Below, in pieces: positions 12,354 to 22,350 of a stretch of 64,000 nucleotides of DNA (positions within the stretch are counted from its first letter, which is position 1; every line of letters begins with the position of its first letter). The notes under the pieces were generated by a model that had not been told where the DNA came from, ran no database searches, and saw nothing but the letters and a program-made list of their open reading frames with translations. The stretch is from assembly GCF_905475345.1 (NCBI RefSeq), contig NC_066599.1, positions 2,357,001-2,421,000 of the forward strand. The letters are read 5' to 3'. The DNA is from Vespula vulgaris (lineage: Eukaryota; Arthropoda; Insecta; Hymenoptera; Vespidae). A program made the position numbers and the translations under genes.

Positions 12354-12365
12354 GAGAGAGAGAGA
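12288..12365. repeat. Compound microsatellite GA-TATG-TG-GA
   Basis: About 78 bp in which (GA)n passes directly into (TATG)n, then a long (TG)n, then (GA)n again. The two outer arrays have the same motif and strand, so the TATG/TG part looks like an expansion inside an older GA array. Confidence 0.9.
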
Positions 12366-12502
12366 AGGTAGGAGATAAAGCTCGCTAAGCTTCGAGGAGG
12401 GTCGACCAGCTTTCAGCGGCACGCTTCCGTTCCGAGCCACTTTAGAATTTAAATCGAGCTTTCGATACAATAGGCATTCTCGATGCTCTTAATGTGTCGA
12501 TT

Positions 12503-12516
12503 CAACTCTCTCTCTC

Positions 12517-12547
<31 letters not shown>

Positions 12548-12852
12548 TTCTCTGTCTATCTCTCTTTCTCTCGTGAGGAGAGAAAAAAAACGAAAGAGGC
12601 AAGGGTTGCGAACGTGTTCGATCTATGGTTGAATCGTCACGTAAGACAGACACTCTTCTTTCTATTTTATATATATTCTATTAAAAATTCTTGAATATAA
12701 ATGTAATGAAATTGTTAAGTTCAATCAATTTCGTCGAATTTTCAATCGAACGTGATATTAATGATCATTGACTGATATTATAATATAAGATAGGTATAAT
12801 ACTCGATAACGATCGAGTTATAATTCATTGATATACTCAAATTTTCACTCGC

Positions 12853-12919
<67 letters not shown>
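12503..12919. repeat. CT tract and long (CT)n array
   Basis: A CT/CTTT tract covers 12503-12572. A nearly pure (CT)n of about 64 bp covers 12855-12919. AT-rich unique sequence lies between. The frames across these are Ser-Leu or Arg-Glu repeats. Confidence 0.9.
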
Positions 12920-12921
<2 letters not shown>

Positions 12922-12984
12922 CGTGGATAAATCTGACGATATTATAAACAAAATAAATGACTGATAATACATGCGTATGATAAA

Positions 12985-13175
12985 GGAAAAAAAAAGAAAA
13001 AGAGAGAGAAAAGAAAGGACGAGAAAGGGTCGAGGAGTAAAAAAATATTCTTTTTAGGCTACGATTATAACGAAAGACGCATTCCCATTTTTCACGATTC
13101 AGCCGCACCTTCTTCGCGAAAAAAAAGAAAAAGAAAGAGGAGAAAGAAAAAGAAGGAGAAGAAGACCTCGAACAA
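12985..13175. repeat. Purine-rich A/G tract, interrupted
   Basis: A/G-rich runs occur at about 12987-13035 and 13120-13165, separated by unique sequence. No gene recognised. Confidence 0.6.
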
Positions 13176-13225
13176 ATTAAAGGCAAACAAGTGGAAGAAG
13201 AGGTTTCTCCTCCTCTTCAGAGGAT

Positions 13226-13227
13226 AC

Positions 13228-13259
<32 letters not shown>

Positions 13260-13311
13260 CTACGACTACGACTACGACTACGACTACGACTACGATGACG
13301 ACGACAACGAC
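13226..13311. repeat. (GAC)n and (GACTAC)n trinucleotide array
   Basis: A pure (GAC)n segment passes into an alternating GAC-TAC hexamer segment and back to GAC. TAC probably arose from GAC by one substitution and the six-base unit then spread. It could encode Asp/Tyr or Thr/Arg repeats, but no long frame contains it. Confidence 0.9.
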
Positions 13312-13375
13312 CTATGGATTCGCGACGGTTTAGTTCGCAAACATCGTTCGTGTCTCTGCACGGATCTTTTTCAGC

Positions 13376-13880
13376 CTTCTTTCTCTTTCTCTTTCTCTTT
13401 CTCTTTTTCTTTCTCTTTCTCTCTTTCTCTATCTCTTTCTTTCTCTCTTTCTATCTCTCGTTGGAATGCATAGCATCTCACTCGTAACGGTCCACCGTTT
13501 CTGCTCGAGGCGTTTCGAGTTTGGGTTTGCCGCTCTCGCCTTTAAGAGGATTAAGATATTACTCCGAAGCAACGAGGACGAGAGCTTTAACACGCTTTAT
13601 TCGCTTGGTGAAAACAGTCCCCCTTCAACCCTTCTTCTACCTCGGTCGACGATGTCGTTTCCTTCCTTTCTTCCTTCCCACCTTCCATTCTACCTTCCTT
13701 TCGTCCTTGCTTCCTTCTACGATCCTTACTTAAAACAGGATACTAGCAAAGCGGAATTGTACATAGAAAGAAAAGGATGGAAATATAGATAATAGTAATA
13801 ATAATAATAATAATAAAGGTAGTAAATAATAATAATAAACGTAAAAATAGTAATTATAATAAAAATAATAATAAAGTAAT
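13376..13880. repeat. (CTTTCT)n tract and (AAT)n array around unique sequence
   Basis: A pyrimidine tract built largely on CTTTCT lies at 13376-13459, and a TTCC/CTTC-rich segment at about 13655-13720. An (AAT)n array with interruptions lies at 13789-13876. The GC-balanced sequence between (13460-13650) shows no gene. Confidence 0.75.
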
Positions 13881-14555
13881 ATAATGATTAAATTAATAGA
13901 GAGAAAATAGTATAGTTACTGCATTGTATGAGACTTTGTTTTTCTTTTTTTTTTCTTTTAATTTTTAATTATTTAACTATTATCTTTTTTCTATATATAT
14001 AAATGTGTATATATGTATATATTTTTTTTATGTATTTGGATCGTATCTTATATTAATTGAAGAATTGTTTAATTGTCAGTATATGTATCATTACGCTGTA
14101 CGTTCGTATGTTCTTGTCGAATTATTTTTGTTATTCTCTCTATTTTATTGTTTTTCTTTTTTTAATTATCATTAATATTGGTTACGAATATCATTGATAA
14201 TTATAACGCGATGGGTCTTAAAATTTCTCATTAAAATTATTTCAATATCGAGATATATGATATAATGTACGTATACGTAAAACTACCTTCGAAACAATTT
14301 TAATATATACCTATTGCTTTTATAACAAAAATTTCATTGGTAATTAAAAAGTAATTATTCATAACATTTCTCGTTACGATTAATTCAATACAGAGAAGTG
14401 TATACGCTAAATTTTATATATTGTATCCCAATTGAATTGATATTTTTTAATTTTATGTTATATATTTATAAATTTATGTCATATTATGTTATCAAAATTG
14501 AAGAAAATTAACGTAAGTAGAGTTCGAAGAAATGAAAAATAACATTTTTTCTTTT
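13881..14555. other. AT-rich sequence with no recognisable content
   Basis: Strongly AT-rich, with T runs near 13945-13990 and short TA runs. No frame, repeat unit or inverted repeat of note was seen. Confidence 0.7.
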
Positions 14556-14559
14556 TTTT

Positions 14560-14859
14560 TTATAAGCTAACAACGATTTTGATAATGGAATAGACTAAAA
14601 ATTGTAGAAATTCTTTATTTTCTTCTGGAATATTTGCATCTTTTGTTACACATTGCAAGCTTTGAAAACGATATCCAAACATTCCAGAAGGACGAATATG
14701 TCCATCCTCAATACGAATACCCATGTTAAATTCTACTCGGAAGCTTCCCGCGTGTTCTCGTCTCCTTGGAAGCAGCCTCGAGCTTGGGATGCCATGCATC
14801 TCGACGTCGGAAGTCGGCGACTGTGCTTTGAGGGTGCCGAGTGCCGTACTCGACGTGTG
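14560..14859 (-). CDS. Possible gene fragment or exon, unknown family
   Basis: A minus-strand frame of 99 codons is open from just after a stop at 14862-14860 to a TAA at 14562-14560. The only internal Met starts are at 14799 and later. It is free of simple repeats. The 5' third is G+C rich and Arg/Ser rich. From about residue 47 the codons become AT-rich and the sequence reads like a normal globular protein, with motifs such as GIRIEDGHIRPSGMFGYRF and DANIPEENKEFLQFLVYS. An A-rich run follows the stop directly. The abrupt composition change near 14733 suggests two joined sources: an exon with its leader, or a truncated retrocopy. I do not recognise the family. A chance frame is possible. Confidence 0.3.
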   Translation of the reverse strand, partial: HTSSTALGTLKAQSPTSDVEMHGIPSSRLLPRRREHAGSFRVEFNMGIRIEDGHIRPSGMFGYRFQSLQCVTKDANIPEENKEFLQFLVYSIIKIVVSL

Positions 14860-14869
14860 TCATGCGGCG

Positions 14870-15330
14870 CCCTTCCATCACTGGCGTAACATTCAGCCAA
14901 AAACATTTTTTTATATTCTCTATAACCATTTAAATTATTTAGTAAAATGAGATTAATGATTTAAAATTAATCCGATCTTATACGTGTTCATTGATCCGCG
15001 ATTAAAATTCGATTAAGAATATCTATACATTTTCATTACGATTATTATCATATAAAATAGTATCTGATTATATGAAATCAAAAAAGAGAGAGAGAGAGAG
15101 AGAGAGAAATAATTACTTTTATAAAAATTATATAAATATTTATTACCGATAGATATCGACTTTTACAAATTCAAAGTGATCAAATTTATTGAAAAAAAAG
15201 AAAAGAGAAAAAAGCGAGATCCACAAAGTCGAATTAATAAAATTTGGAAGGAAAAAATAATAAATGTCTACAGTTCAAAAAAGAAAGGATTGAACTACAA
15301 ACGAAAAAAAGAAGAAAAAAAAGAGAGAAG
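14870..15330. other. AT-rich sequence with a GA array and purine tract
   Basis: AT-rich unique sequence with (GA)n at 15083-15108 and A/G-rich runs at about 15188-15215 and 15305-15350. No gene recognised. Confidence 0.65.
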
Positions 15331-15645
15331 AAAGAGGAAAAAAAGAAAGAACCGCGCCAATGTGCATAGGAAGGTGCCAGGGGGTTGGCGCCCTCCTTTT
15401 CTCTTCTCGAAGGCTTTCTCAACAGTCGAGGTACTCCGTTGGTGAGGAGGAAAACGCGGAAAGGCGCGGGAGTCGCGCCCTGTTCGCGACTTTGATCGCC
15501 ACTCAAACATTTTCGCTAGCAACCCGGTGCAATTCCTGGCACCGGCGACGCCCGTTACACGAACCTATAGGAGGGAGTACTTGCCAACAGCTTGGCGACT
15601 AATTACAGCTCGGATCAAAGATTTCATCACCGACGGTCCTACCCC
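15330..15645. promoter_or_regulatory. GC-rich island with adjacent inverted repeats
   Basis: An unusually G+C- and CpG-rich stretch for this window. It contains two perfect 7-bp inverted repeats: AGTCGCG at 15471 with CGCGACT ending at 15491, and CCGGTGC at 15524 with GCACCGG ending at 15545. Frames are open on both strands, as expected in GC-rich DNA, and none is convincing. It could be a promoter-type CpG island, an untranslated exon or a conserved element. The promoter reading is inference. Confidence 0.3.
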
Positions 15646-15647
15646 TC

Positions 15648-15666
15648 ACCCTCTCTCACTCACTCA

Positions 15667-15698
<32 letters not shown>

Positions 15699-15985
15699 CT
15701 CTTTTTTCTCTTTTTCTTACTCATTCATTCGCTCTCCGTCTTTCTCTCTCTTTCTCTCTCTCTATCTCACTCTCCGACTTTTCTCTTCAACAGCAAAGCT
15801 CACGACTTTTTTACTTTGCGCTTTTCCGTTTCGATCGAATCGAATGAAATTTCTTTTTTCTTCCTTTTTTTTCCCCCTCTTTTCTTCTCTTTTCTTTTTC
15901 TCTTCTTTTTTTTTCTTCAAAATATTCGAGAATTACTCGAGTGAAAATATTCGAGTGAATCTTTTCTTTAATTAAGAACATTCTT
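15648..15985. repeat. (CT)n, CTTT and T-rich pyrimidine tract
   Basis: (CT)n with CACT variants at 15648-15785, followed by T/C-rich runs at about 15848-15920. The 106- and 127-codon frames across it are Ser/Leu/Phe repeat translations. Confidence 0.9.
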
Positions 15986-16980
15986 TTCCTCTAACGTTTC
16001 TTTCTTCTTTGTTTTTTGTATATTTTATATTGCACAGAAAAATCAGACAATTCGATAGACTAAAACTGTCTCACGGATGTGAGTTTCGTATTACAATACA
16101 AGATCGCAAATTTTCTAGTCGCTACTAATAAATAGTAGATATCAAATAAACGATTATATTGTTTTCTTAAAACACGAGTGTATGATATTTCGCAAGATTA
16201 TCGTTATCATTTCTTTAATGAACGATATAAAAGACGATCTATCGAATTTCTAACGAGACAGCGTTGTTATCTCGTTAAGTGTCACGGAAAGACTCATAGT
16301 TGCAGCCAGGGTAACAGTATACGAAATTAAAAAAAGAAAAAAGAAAAAAAAACGAAAAAGAAAAAGTAGGAAATTTCGATCGGTCGCCATTATTCGTTTC
16401 CCCCTTTTTCATCGAATTTTCTCACGATCGATAATAATGTAGTCGATGGTTTTCACATCGAATGATCGAGACTTTCAGGACCGAATAGTTTGAAACGTCG
16501 GAGCACTTGCAAAGGGAAACCTGTCAGACGAATAAGAAAGAGGATGCACAATGTCGCCCCGTTTTGACAGCAAACCTAGTATGGAAACGTCAAAGGAGAA
16601 TTTTTTTTATCCCAATTTTTTTCATCCCTCAACCTCCACCCCCTAAACCCACTACTACTGAAATTTTTTTTTTCCCAAATCCTTTTCTTTTTCCTCGATT
16701 CGCTACGATCCACGTCACTGACGAACGTGTTCTGGATATCACGTTTTCTCTCTCAACGTCTTATATTAGAAATAGAAACACGAAGGTTCTTTTAAACACA
16801 GCTTCTTCCATCTATCCTCTCCTTTTCTTCGTTCTAAACTATCTAAAAAAAGATAGAAAGGAAGGGAAGAGAAAGGAACGTTGAGAAACGGGTAGACGAG
16901 GAACGGGGTAAAAAAGGAGGGAGAGGGGTTGCGTAACACCCTTGGGAAATTTCGAATTCTCGATGCAACTTATCTAGCAA
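15986..16980. other. Unique AT-rich and GC-balanced sequence
   Basis: An 8-bp perfect inverted repeat (TAACGAGA at 16251-16258, TCTCGTTA at 16270-16277) lies in otherwise plain sequence. An A-rich tract spans about 16325-16370, and T-rich runs lie at 16598-16690. The 125-codon frame at 16507-16884 crosses T-rich tracts and shows no domain. No gene recognised. Confidence 0.6.
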
Positions 16981-16981
16981 T

Positions 16982-17012
16982 CTTCTCTCTGTCTCTCTCT
17001 CTCTTTCTCTCT

Positions 17013-17087
<75 letters not shown>

Positions 17088-17097
17088 TCTATTTCTT
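16982..17097. repeat. Long (CT)n array
   Basis: About 115 bp of CT dinucleotides with a few CTGT, CTTT and GG interruptions in the first 30 bp and about 70 bp uninterrupted after that. It is one of the longest pure dinucleotide arrays in the window. Confidence 0.95.
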
Positions 17098-17299
17098 TTC
17101 CCTATTGGAAAATTACACAGACTCTTTGAGACACCTTTGAATGCTTTAGTTTCGTTTAGACTCCAACGTTTTAACGAGAAAATATCTCGCGTACGATAAA
17201 AATCGTTCTAACTTATACGTTCTCATTCTTACTCGAACCCATGGGAAAATATTATAAAGTAATTCTGCTACGGTTCGTGAAAAGGGTTTTGGATGGGAG

Positions 17300-17425
17300 A
17301 TGAGTGATGGAAAAAAAAAACGAAGGAATAAAAAACAGAAAAAGAAATAAAGAATAGTAAAAACAGAAAGAAAGAGAGAAGGAAAGAAATACAAGGAAAG
17401 AAAGAAGAAGAAGAAGAAGACATGC
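17300..17425. repeat. Purine tract ending in (GAA)n
   Basis: An A/G-rich tract of over 100 bp with few pyrimidines, ending in GAAGAAGAAGAAG. The overlapping minus-strand frames (Phe/Leu/Ser rich) are shadows of it. Confidence 0.85.
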
Positions 17426-17679
17426 CGCGTGGTTTCCATTTAGAAAATAGCACATGTACGTAGGTAGATATACATGTATTCGTATGTATGTAGTTAGACA
17501 ACTAACTCTTTGACTTCGTTGTGAACGTTTCGTAAAATTTGTCCAAGCCGAGGAGTGTTTGCCGATCGAAGGAAGAAACGTGCTCCTCTCTCGCTCGAGT
17601 TTCTTCAAATCTACTAAGAGTCGCTCCCCTTTGTCGGCTAGCAAATGCTTTTCGGTTTCTACGTGCTAACGAGAAAATT

Positions 17680-17789
17680 CTACGACGACGACGACGACGA
17701 CGACAACGACGACGACGACGACGACGACTACGACGACGAAGACGATGGAAAGAGAGTGAGAAAGATAGAAGAATAAGAGAGAAGGAGAA

Positions 17790-17820
<31 letters not shown>

Positions 17821-17837
17821 TAAAGAGAGAAGGGAAA
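17680..17837. repeat. (GAC)n array followed by (GA)n
   Basis: A (GAC)n array with AAC and TAC variants at 17680-17748 passes into a GA-rich purine array at 17749-17837. The 94- and 180-codon frames over this region on opposite strands are repeat translations (Arg-rich on both). Confidence 0.9.
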
Positions 17838-18060
17838 GGAAAGTGCCTTTCGCGGAACATCTTCTGTAGTAGCAGGCGTACTCGTGAAAAGTAACTTCCG
17901 CGTGCTCGTTGAAGCCTTGCCGAGGGTTTTTATTACCCACTGTCCCTTTATACCTCGAAGTGTGCGTACGTTATAGCGGCACACTCGACGTTCTTTTGTT
18001 GACAAAGAGTTTTCGGATAAACCTTGTGGCTCCCACTCGTTCATCCCCCTTATGCGTTCC
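17838..18060. other. GC-balanced stretch between repeats
   Basis: About 220 bp of unique sequence with several open frames but no recognisable protein, splice pair or RNA structure. Confidence 0.5.
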
Positions 18061-18069
18061 TCTGTCCTC

Positions 18070-18270
18070 TTCGCAAGGGAAAAAAAAGAAAAGGAAGAAA
18101 AAAGGGAAAGAGATGAGAGAGAAAGAGATAGAACTTGTGCACGGGGCAGCTACCTATCGGCATGTATGGATATACGTATATATCTATGTATGTATGTATG
18201 TACTGTACTGTACGTGTGTGTGTGTGTGTGTGTGTGTAAAGGAAATAGAGAGAGAGAGAGAGAGAGAACG
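18070..18270. repeat. Purine tract, (TATG)n, (TG)n, (GA)n series
   Basis: An A/G tract at about 18077-18135, then TATG units with TACTG variants from 18182, a (TG)n to 18237 and (GA)n at 18246-18268. The order TATG, TG, GA repeats that of the compound array at 12288-12365. Confidence 0.85.
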
Positions 18271-18305
18271 CGTCTCAAACCAAAATCGTAATTGGATTCG
18301 AAGAG

Positions 18306-18615
18306 GATAGAAAGAGCTAGTACGAGTGAAAGAGAAAGAAAGACACAGAGATGAAGATAGAGAGAGAGAGAGAGTTCTCTTTGCCTTCTTTGGCCGACCC
18401 CGGCGATGTCACAAAGTATAATACGAACTAATTACCCTGTCGTCGTCAAAGCTGCACTCGACTACCACTCCGGGACAATGAGTGGGCACTTTCGCAATGT
18501 TTTCTGCATACACGGCATCGACTCGCAAAGGTTCACGAGAGATACCGAACGTGAGAGAAGAGCCTGCAGGCTTGTAGAGAGAAAAAGAGAAAGATAGAGA
18601 TAGAGATAGATAGAT

Positions 18616-18646
<31 letters not shown>

Positions 18647-18715
18647 AGCGAAGGAATATCATTTTTTAACCCTATATTCGAAAAAAGGAAAAAAAAAGAA
18701 AGAAAAAAGAAAAAG
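18306..18715. repeat. GA arrays around unique sequence
   Basis: GA/GAAA-rich runs at 18306-18384 and a (GA)n/(GATA)n array at about 18576-18647, with unique sequence at 18385-18540. An A-rich purine run follows at 18680-18712. Confidence 0.8.
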
Positions 18716-19337
18716 ATCGAACAATATCTAAAACATCCCGAAGTCTCTACTCGCCACTGACAAAAAATTCACTTGACAAAGAATTCGAAGAAAAATCGAA
18801 GATTCGTTTGATACGATTCGATCGAGAAAGATTGTTGATGCTAGTGATGGGGATGGAGGAGGGTGGTTGATACGGGGGTAGCAGAGAGAAGAAGGGTCGA
18901 GTTAAAAGGGGTAGCAAAGGAACGCGAATTGTGTTTTTCGATCGATCGTTGGAATAAGAACCTTTGGAGGAAGAAGAAGAAAAGGAAGAAGGTTGAGGAG
19001 GAGAATGAGAAGGAAGAAGAACAAGAAAGGGAGGAGAAGGAAGGGAGAAAGAGAAAGAGAAGAAGAACAAGAAAGAGAAAGACAAGAAGAAAAAGAAGAA
19101 AAACTCTGAAGAGTGGATGCCACAAAGCTTCCGCAACGGTGCTTCGTTTCTTTCTGACAAAGACAGGGAAAGAGATAAAGAAATATATATAGAAAGAAAG
19201 AGAGGGAGAGAGAAAGAGAAGGAGAAGAAAGAAGGGGTGGGATAAATCAAAGCAGGTACCATCCAGGCACGATGACCATCGTGCGAATCTCCGAGGGAAA
19301 AATACTGTAATTAGCCTCTTGGCTTCCCCCACTCCAA
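18716..19337. other. Purine-rich block with a near-perfect dyad
   Basis: G/A-rich sequence throughout: a mixed GAA/GAG purine tract of about 140 bp at 18964-19105 and another at 19185-19245. At 19267-19284 two perfect 8-bp arms (GCACGATG and CATCGTGC) are separated by two bases. The frames of 109-171 codons over the tracts are low complexity. Confidence 0.75.
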
Positions 19338-19390
19338 CCTCTCTCTCTCTCTCTCTCTCTTTCTCTTTCTCTGTCTGTCTCTGTCTGTGT

Positions 19391-19433
<43 letters not shown>

Positions 19434-19451
19434 CTCTCTCGCTCTCTTTCG
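19338..19451. repeat. (CT)n with CTGT variants
   Basis: About 115 bp of (CT)n with CTGT and TGTCTC interruptions near 19370-19395. Confidence 0.95.
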
Positions 19452-19621
19452 AAGCTCTTCTTATTCACAAAGCAGAAGCACGTTCGACGACATTAGCTTC
19501 GTCTCTTTCTTTTGGTAAGGGGGTGGAAAAGCAGGACCTTAGAGGGGGTAGCGAGCTTTCGACGACGCCATACGCGTTCGGTCCCCCTATACCCGTTCAT
19601 CGTAGCTATGAGAATGAGTAC

Positions 19622-19657
<36 letters not shown>

Positions 19658-20360
19658 GAAAGGGTGGACTCGTGTACAGCGAGGAAACTTCAAAGCTCCC
19701 GAAACGATTGTTCGGCAACGCTCCCGCGTGTACCTCGAGAGCATCGGGGCGTTTCGAGGAGGTGGGGGTGAGGATGGAACAGAGGGGGTAGAGAGAAGAG
19801 GAGTGGTAAAGTACCCACGAATATACACCTACCCCTTTGATTACCTCGACGCTAGTACTCTCTCTCTCTCTCTCTTTTTTTTTCTTTCTCTTCTTCGTCT
19901 TTCTTTCTTTTTCTCCTTCTTCGGTCTTCGAGAAAGAGAGAGAGAAAGTGCATGTATGCACTCTTTCTATTTAGATATGTGTAAAAGGGTGGACGAGAAC
20001 CCTGACGTCGACCAAGAGAGAAAAAGAAAGAAAGAGAGAGAGATGAAGAAGAACAAGATGCTCCACACGATGGATGATGCATCACCGAGAAGCAGCATCC
20101 AGCAAGGAGTTTTTCGAATGTATGTGTGTACGTATATACGTATCTGTGTATATCTACGTACACACATATAGATATATAGATATGCGTGCAGAGAAGCTCG
20201 TCTGTCCTATGAACGAGGCGCCGTGCGGCATAACGAAAAAGGTTCGTTAATTTTACGAGTTCTCGTTTTGACCCTTTGCTTTGAGAGGCGATACACCTCA
20301 CAGGGGAAAAAAAGAGAGAGAGAGAGAAATAGAAAAAGATAGAAAGAAAAAGAGAGGATT
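19452..20360. other. GC-balanced DNA with GA and CT arrays
   Basis: (GA)n at 19619-19662 and (CT)n plus T-rich run at 19857-19925. A purine tract lies at about 20019-20055, TATG/TACG units at about 20120-20185 and (GA)n at about 20309-20358. The 219-codon plus-strand frame at 19512-20171 and the 149-codon minus-strand frame at 19852-20301 both cross these arrays and show no domain. No gene called. Confidence 0.6.
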
Positions 20361-20368
20361 AGTTATAC

Positions 20369-20515
20369 GGTAATAATTAATGTTCTGATTAATGTCTTTA
20401 GATACACGTATGTATATCAAATACCCGATAAGATTTTCTATATGCCAATAATTAATGTCCTAATTAATTTCTTTAAGTAGATACATATCAATTACCCGAT
20501 AAGATTTTCTATAGG
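20369..20515. repeat. Two-copy tandem duplication of about 75 bp
   Basis: The block running AATAATTAATGT-CT-ATTAAT through ATACCCGATAAGATTTTCTATA occurs at about 20372-20442 and again at about 20447-20513. The second copy has small deletions. The TTAATTAA-like homeodomain cores are duplicated with it. Confidence 0.8.
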
Positions 20516-21000
20516 ATGAATAATAATCTTCTTATAATTATCAAGAAATTTTAAACCTATGATCCGATTTATTATGACTTCATATCGATCTTGTATAGAT
20601 ACTATTGAAATTGTTTTAGAAGATTTTATATAAACCTTATCTTCTTCGTCTTTCCTTTTGTCTCTCGCATAACAAATAACGATACTATTAAAATATTAAA
20701 AGTAACAAATTAAATCGTTTACGATAATGGAAGATAATAGACGTGACGATGATAATTCCATTGGTTGTCGAATCTAGAGAATCAAGTCTATCCAATAGGA
20801 GTCGGTTATCCTATAGGAGAAGCGAACGCTCGATACACCTATTTCCTATTGCTGGAATAGCTGTTCCCTACGACTATCAATGGCTAGGCACAAGCGGTAT
20901 TCACCGGAACGTTCACCGAACGCAGTGCTTATCTCGATGCATTGTCTAACTGCGAGTGCAACGGCAGTGGCGTTCGTGTTGCATCCAGGGTTTGCGTCGT
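20516..21000. other. AT-rich then GC-balanced unique sequence
   Basis: AT-rich to about 20740, then a GC-balanced island (20743-21000) with a 68-codon open frame of ordinary composition but no recognised family. TCCTATAGGA, a perfect 10-bp palindrome, occurs near 20809. Confidence 0.5.
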
Positions 21001-21003
21001 ACA

Positions 21004-21073
21004 TTCTCTCTCTCTCTCTCTCTCCCTCTTTCTTCTCTCTCTCTCACTCACTCTCACTCTCACTCTCACTCTT
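21004..21073. repeat. (CT)n and (CACTCT)n array
   Basis: (CT)n with CCC and TTT interruptions passes into CACTCA/CACTCT hexamers. The minus-strand frame reads Arg-Val and Arg-Glu repeats. Confidence 0.9.
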
Positions 21074-21204
21074 GTTACTATATAGACCGATGTCTGGAGT
21101 TGTTCCCATTGTACCAAGAGTCGCAGCTCGGACGTTTCCCATCCGGTCGTATGCATATATATGCTATACTACCCCCTACATCGCGAGACGATGACTACGA
21201 GGAT

Positions 21205-21285
21205 AAAGAGAAAGACAGAAACATAGAAAGAGAGAGAGAGAGGAGGGAGAGTGGGAGAAAAAAAAAGGAAAAAAAAAAAGACCGT
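21205..21285. repeat. GA and A-rich purine tract
   Basis: GA-rich from about 21205, ending in long A runs near 21260-21280. Not coding. Confidence 0.85.
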
Positions 21286-22260
21286 CAAGTGCATCGTTTT
21301 TAAGCCACTTCGATGTCCGTGTATCGATAGAAATATAGAACGACTGACACTTGACAACGTCTATTATTACTAACCACTGTGAAAAGTTAGTATTAGTGTT
21401 CGCGATAGTAGTTTTTATAGCTTTCCGATCTTCCCTTTTCGATCCACGTGTCTCCTGCTCTTTTCATGTTCGTTCCTTCCCATCTACGACGTATATTTAT
21501 ATATACGGTTAGTCGTATTGTGTAATTCTAATCTAACCATAAATTGTTACGTATACTTTCCAAATATATTTATGATTTATCTCTCGATAAATTATCTTTA
21601 AGAAGATAGTCATTCGGATTAATCGGATTTTATTTATCGCGTGAAGTATCTTCTAATAATTTATCTAAGAATTGATTTTTATAATGGACGTTTTGTTACT
21701 GTAATACTGATCAAAATATTCGATGCAATTATCGATACAGTTTATTTTTATAAAGAATATTTATGAATTAATTAAAATAATAATACGTACTTATCGATTA
21801 TCGATTAAATAAAAATTCAAGATTGATAACTATTATCGTTTTGTTATAAATATTTAATAAGAATTAAAGAACATTTCTACTTTTTAATCGATACGACACG
21901 TTCGAGGCTCGTCGTAAGCTCGATCGTTCGTGTTCGGTTAAAAAGGGTACAATAAAAGGTTGAACATTCGAGTAGTCTGACGATTCATAAATAAAACGTG
22001 CTAAGCCATTCTCTCTTGAATGTTATTTTTACTTTTTCTTTTTCTGTTTCTTTTTCTTTTTCTTTTTTCTTCGTCGCGTGATTCAGTGGTTCTTGAGTGT
22101 ACCGATACTCACGAGAAAAAGTGGTACGTCGAACGATATAATTCATTTGATATCGGGGACTTAGAAACGTCACTTGGGTCGCACCCTCGCTATCGGTGAA
22201 AATTACGAGCATCATTAGCATTAGTCGTGGTAACTTAGTAGTATACTTCTTTTACATCTC
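21286..22260. other. AT-rich unique sequence
   Basis: About 1 kb with few simple repeats: a T/C-rich run at 22026-22070 and otherwise unremarkable AT-rich sequence. No gene recognised. Confidence 0.65.
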
Positions 22261-22267
22261 CTTTCTC

Positions 22268-22268
22268 A

Positions 22269-22312
<44 letters not shown>

Positions 22313-22350
22313 ATCTATTTATCTATCTATCTCTCTTTCTTTTTTACACA
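22268..22350. repeat. (CT)n with (CTAT)n tail
   Basis: A pure (CT)n of about 38 bp, then CTAT/TTAT units, then a T/C-rich run. Confidence 0.9.

Noticed and set aside
17502..18044. 180-codon minus-strand frame with an Arg-rich centre
   Set aside because: The Arg-rich part is the (GAC)n array and the Ser/Leu part the (GA)n array; the two ends have no recognisable domain.
19512..20171. 219-codon plus-strand open frame
   Set aside because: It crosses two GA arrays, a CT/T tract and TATG units; base composition and repeats explain its openness, and other frames are open over the same bases.
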